The notes under the pieces are model-generated. The model worked only from the letters and a program-made list of their open reading frames with translations, had not been told where the DNA came from and did not search any database. From assembly GCA_900290245.1 (NCBI GenBank), contig OKRB01000094.1:18217-64175 (forward strand): a stretch of DNA of 45,959 nucleotides. Reading direction: 5' to 3'. The stretch is from Candidatus Sulfuritelmatomonas gaucii. Lineage in GTDB: Bacteria > Acidobacteriota > Terriglobia > Terriglobales > Acidobacteriaceae. This document shows positions 44,782 through 45,959 of this stretch, piece after piece; positions within the stretch are counted from its first letter, which is position 1; the number at the start of each line of letters is the position of its first letter. A program made the position numbers and the translations under genes.

Positions 44782-44798
44782 AGGCGCAGCCCGCAATC

Positions 44799-45548
44799 AT
44801 GTTGAAAACGCAGCAGACGACTGACGCCCGTATCGCAATCGAGCCTGATTTCGACTGGGACGGGCAGGACGCATACCTGTTTGATATAGACGGCACCCTG
44901 CTGCGCAGCCGCGACCGGATTCACGTGGACTCGGTGCCATGGAGCGTGCATCGGATAACGGGCTTCGAGATTACGCTGGCTGGAGTGCAATTGCAGGGCA
45001 ATACCGATACGGCAATTCTGCGCGAGGCCTGCCGCCAGGCGGGGATTCCAAGCGAAGTGCTGGAGCAGCAATACGACGCCATCCTGGAGTCGATGCGAAA
45101 CTGCGTCGCTGAGAGGCGGCACGAACTGGAGCCGGTGGTGATGCCGGGAGTGGCCGAGGTTCTGGGCCATCTTGCTCAGAAGGGCGCTTTGCTCGGAGTA
45201 GCTTCGGGTAATCTTGAGGCCATCGGCTGGATCAAAATCGAGAAGGCCGGCCTGCGCGAGTGGTTCTGCTTTGGCGGCTTCAGTGATCAGTTGCCGATCC
45301 GCGCGGAGCTGGTGAGGCAGGCAGCGCACAAGGCTCGTGAGCTGGCCGCGCCCCGGCGCCGTTCCGCGATGAAGATCTGCGTTGTGGGCGACACGCCACG
45401 CGACATTGAGGCGGCGCGCGCTAATTCCCTATCCGTAATTGCCGTGGCCACTGGCAGGAGCAGCTTCGACCAGTTACTGGAATGCCGTCCGGATGCCTGC
45501 GTCTCCTCGCTGGCAGACCTGCTGGCAACCATCCAAAGCGCGACATGA
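44799..45548 (+). CDS. HAD-superfamily phosphatase, phosphoglycolate-phosphatase-like
   Basis: 249 residues. Motif I AYLFDIDGTLLRS (nucleophile Asp29, acid/base Asp31); motif II in VASGNLEAIG; motif III Lys in the GLREW/IRAEL region; motif IV VVGDTPRDIEAARA. A four-helix C1 cap sits between motifs I and II. It belongs to the Gph/PGP-like subgroup that dephosphorylates phosphoglycolate or small sugar phosphates; the true substrate is unknown. Residues 1-20 are a poorly conserved extension. It overlaps the next gene by four bases (ATGA), so it is coupled to the secreted TPR protein downstream. Confidence 0.88.
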   Translation: MLKTQQTTDARIAIEPDFDWDGQDAYLFDIDGTLLRSRDRIHVDSVPWSVHRITGFEITLAGVQLQGNTDTAILREACRQAGIPSEVLEQQYDAILESMRNCVAERRHELEPVVMPGVAEVLGHLAQKGALLGVASGNLEAIGWIKIEKAGLREWFCFGGFSDQLPIRAELVRQAAHKARELAAPRRRSAMKICVVGDTPRDIEAARANSLSVIAVATGRSSFDQLLECRPDACVSSLADLLATIQSAT

Positions 45549-45959
45549 AGATCCGGCGACCGCCAATCCGGCTTTCGATATGCGTTACCTCGCGGGCGCT
45601 GGCAATGCGATGTGCTGCGGGAGTGCTCGCAATGGCGTTTGCATCCGTCCTGCATGCGCAAACCGCGGCGCAGCCGCCGACCGCCGGCACAAGCTCATCT
45701 ACGAACCAAAGCACCGCCGCAAGCCAGGGCGCACCGAACAGCCAGGCGCCGGCGGCGGAGATTCCCGCTCCGCCAGAGCAGACGAAACACGTGCGAGATC
45801 GAGACAAGGATCGCGCGGCAAAGCTGTATCTCGATTCGAGCAAACTGTTTGTCAATCGCCAGTTTGAAGAGGCAATGCAGGGATTCGAAAAGGCTGCGGC
45901 TCTCGATCCCTCAAATCGGGATTACCCTTTGGCGGCGGGCGTGGCTCGCGGCCATGAGG
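45545..45959 (+). CDS. Secreted TPR protein, possibly secretin-related, 3' truncated
   Basis: The ATG overlaps the stop of the HAD gene, and the frame is open to the window end, giving 138 residues. It starts with a long Arg-rich signal region (RALAMRCAAGVLAMAFASVL, then HAQ) and a Ser/Ala/Pro/Gln-rich linker, followed by a TPR unit (AAKLYLDSSKLFVNRQFEEA, MQGFEKAAALDPSNRDYPLA). The phrase FEKAAALDPSNRDYPLAAGVARGHE resembles the N-terminal TPR region of Acidobacteria type II/IV-pilus secretin (GspD/PilQ-like) proteins, but the secretin domain is outside the window, so this name is only a proposal. Confidence 0.75.
   Translation, partial: MKIRRPPIRLSICVTSRALAMRCAAGVLAMAFASVLHAQTAAQPPTAGTSSSTNQSTAASQGAPNSQAPAAEIPAPPEQTKHVRDRDKDRAAKLYLDSSKLFVNRQFEEAMQGFEKAAALDPSNRDYPLAAGVARGHE

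Overview
The window reads as soil Acidobacteria (class Terriglobia, probably Acidobacteriaceae or a relative). The DNA is GC-rich and carries a TIGR03435 gene (a family known almost only from soil Acidobacteria), a paired DUF1800/DUF1501 locus, Tat-type leaders, tandem MdtB/MdtC-like RND pumps, DUF2264, and many Ala/Ser-rich secreted proteins. It looks like ordinary chromosome: no transposase, integrase, phage gene, CRISPR array or rRNA/tRNA was found.

Layout. 1-6778: efflux operon of two RND pump subunits (the first cut by the window edge) and a NodT-type outer-membrane lipoprotein. 6864-9700 (minus): a small Cys-rich protein and an Slt70-like lytic transglycosylase. 9910-10795: ECF sigma factor and a mini zinc-finger anti-sigma. 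11166-15884: DUF1800, DUF1501 and TIGR03435 secreted proteins. 15891-17450 (minus): S10-type serine carboxypeptidase. 17567-21051: two cyclophilins, DUF202, DUF302, DUF2264. 21017-23155 (minus): RecQ, divergent from an MFS exporter (23198-24571). 24671-26341 (minus): fucose-isomerase-like protein with a double LacI-type operator, divergent from a degenerate alpha/beta hydrolase. 27509-32648 (minus): fabH, hpf, a PAS-GGDEF-EAL protein and rapZ. About 32770-32865 (minus): SRP RNA. 33028-36378: divergent katG/oxyR pair. 36642-41179: smc and a thymidine-kinase-like gene. 41260-42396 (minus): DUF883 and a secreted protein. 42965-45959: purC, cvpA, a Fis-type HTH protein, a HAD phosphatase and the start of a secreted TPR protein.

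The strongest unexplained signal is a family of degenerate heptanucleotide tandem arrays (consensus close to AGCYNYC) at nine places, with an octamer array at a tenth. Almost all begin within about 20 bp of a stop codon. Some are two inverted arms able to fold back, one fills a whole convergent intergenic region, and one encodes the last residues of HPF. No known feature class explains them here; a role in mRNA 3' ends or termination is possible but unproven. Other leads are an orphan intrinsic terminator with hairpins in the roughly 570-bp gap before purC (possible antisense-strand small RNA), a double operator spaced exactly two helical turns before the sugar-isomerase gene, and several enzymes with altered active sites (EAL domain, alpha/beta hydrolase, thymidine kinase P-loop).
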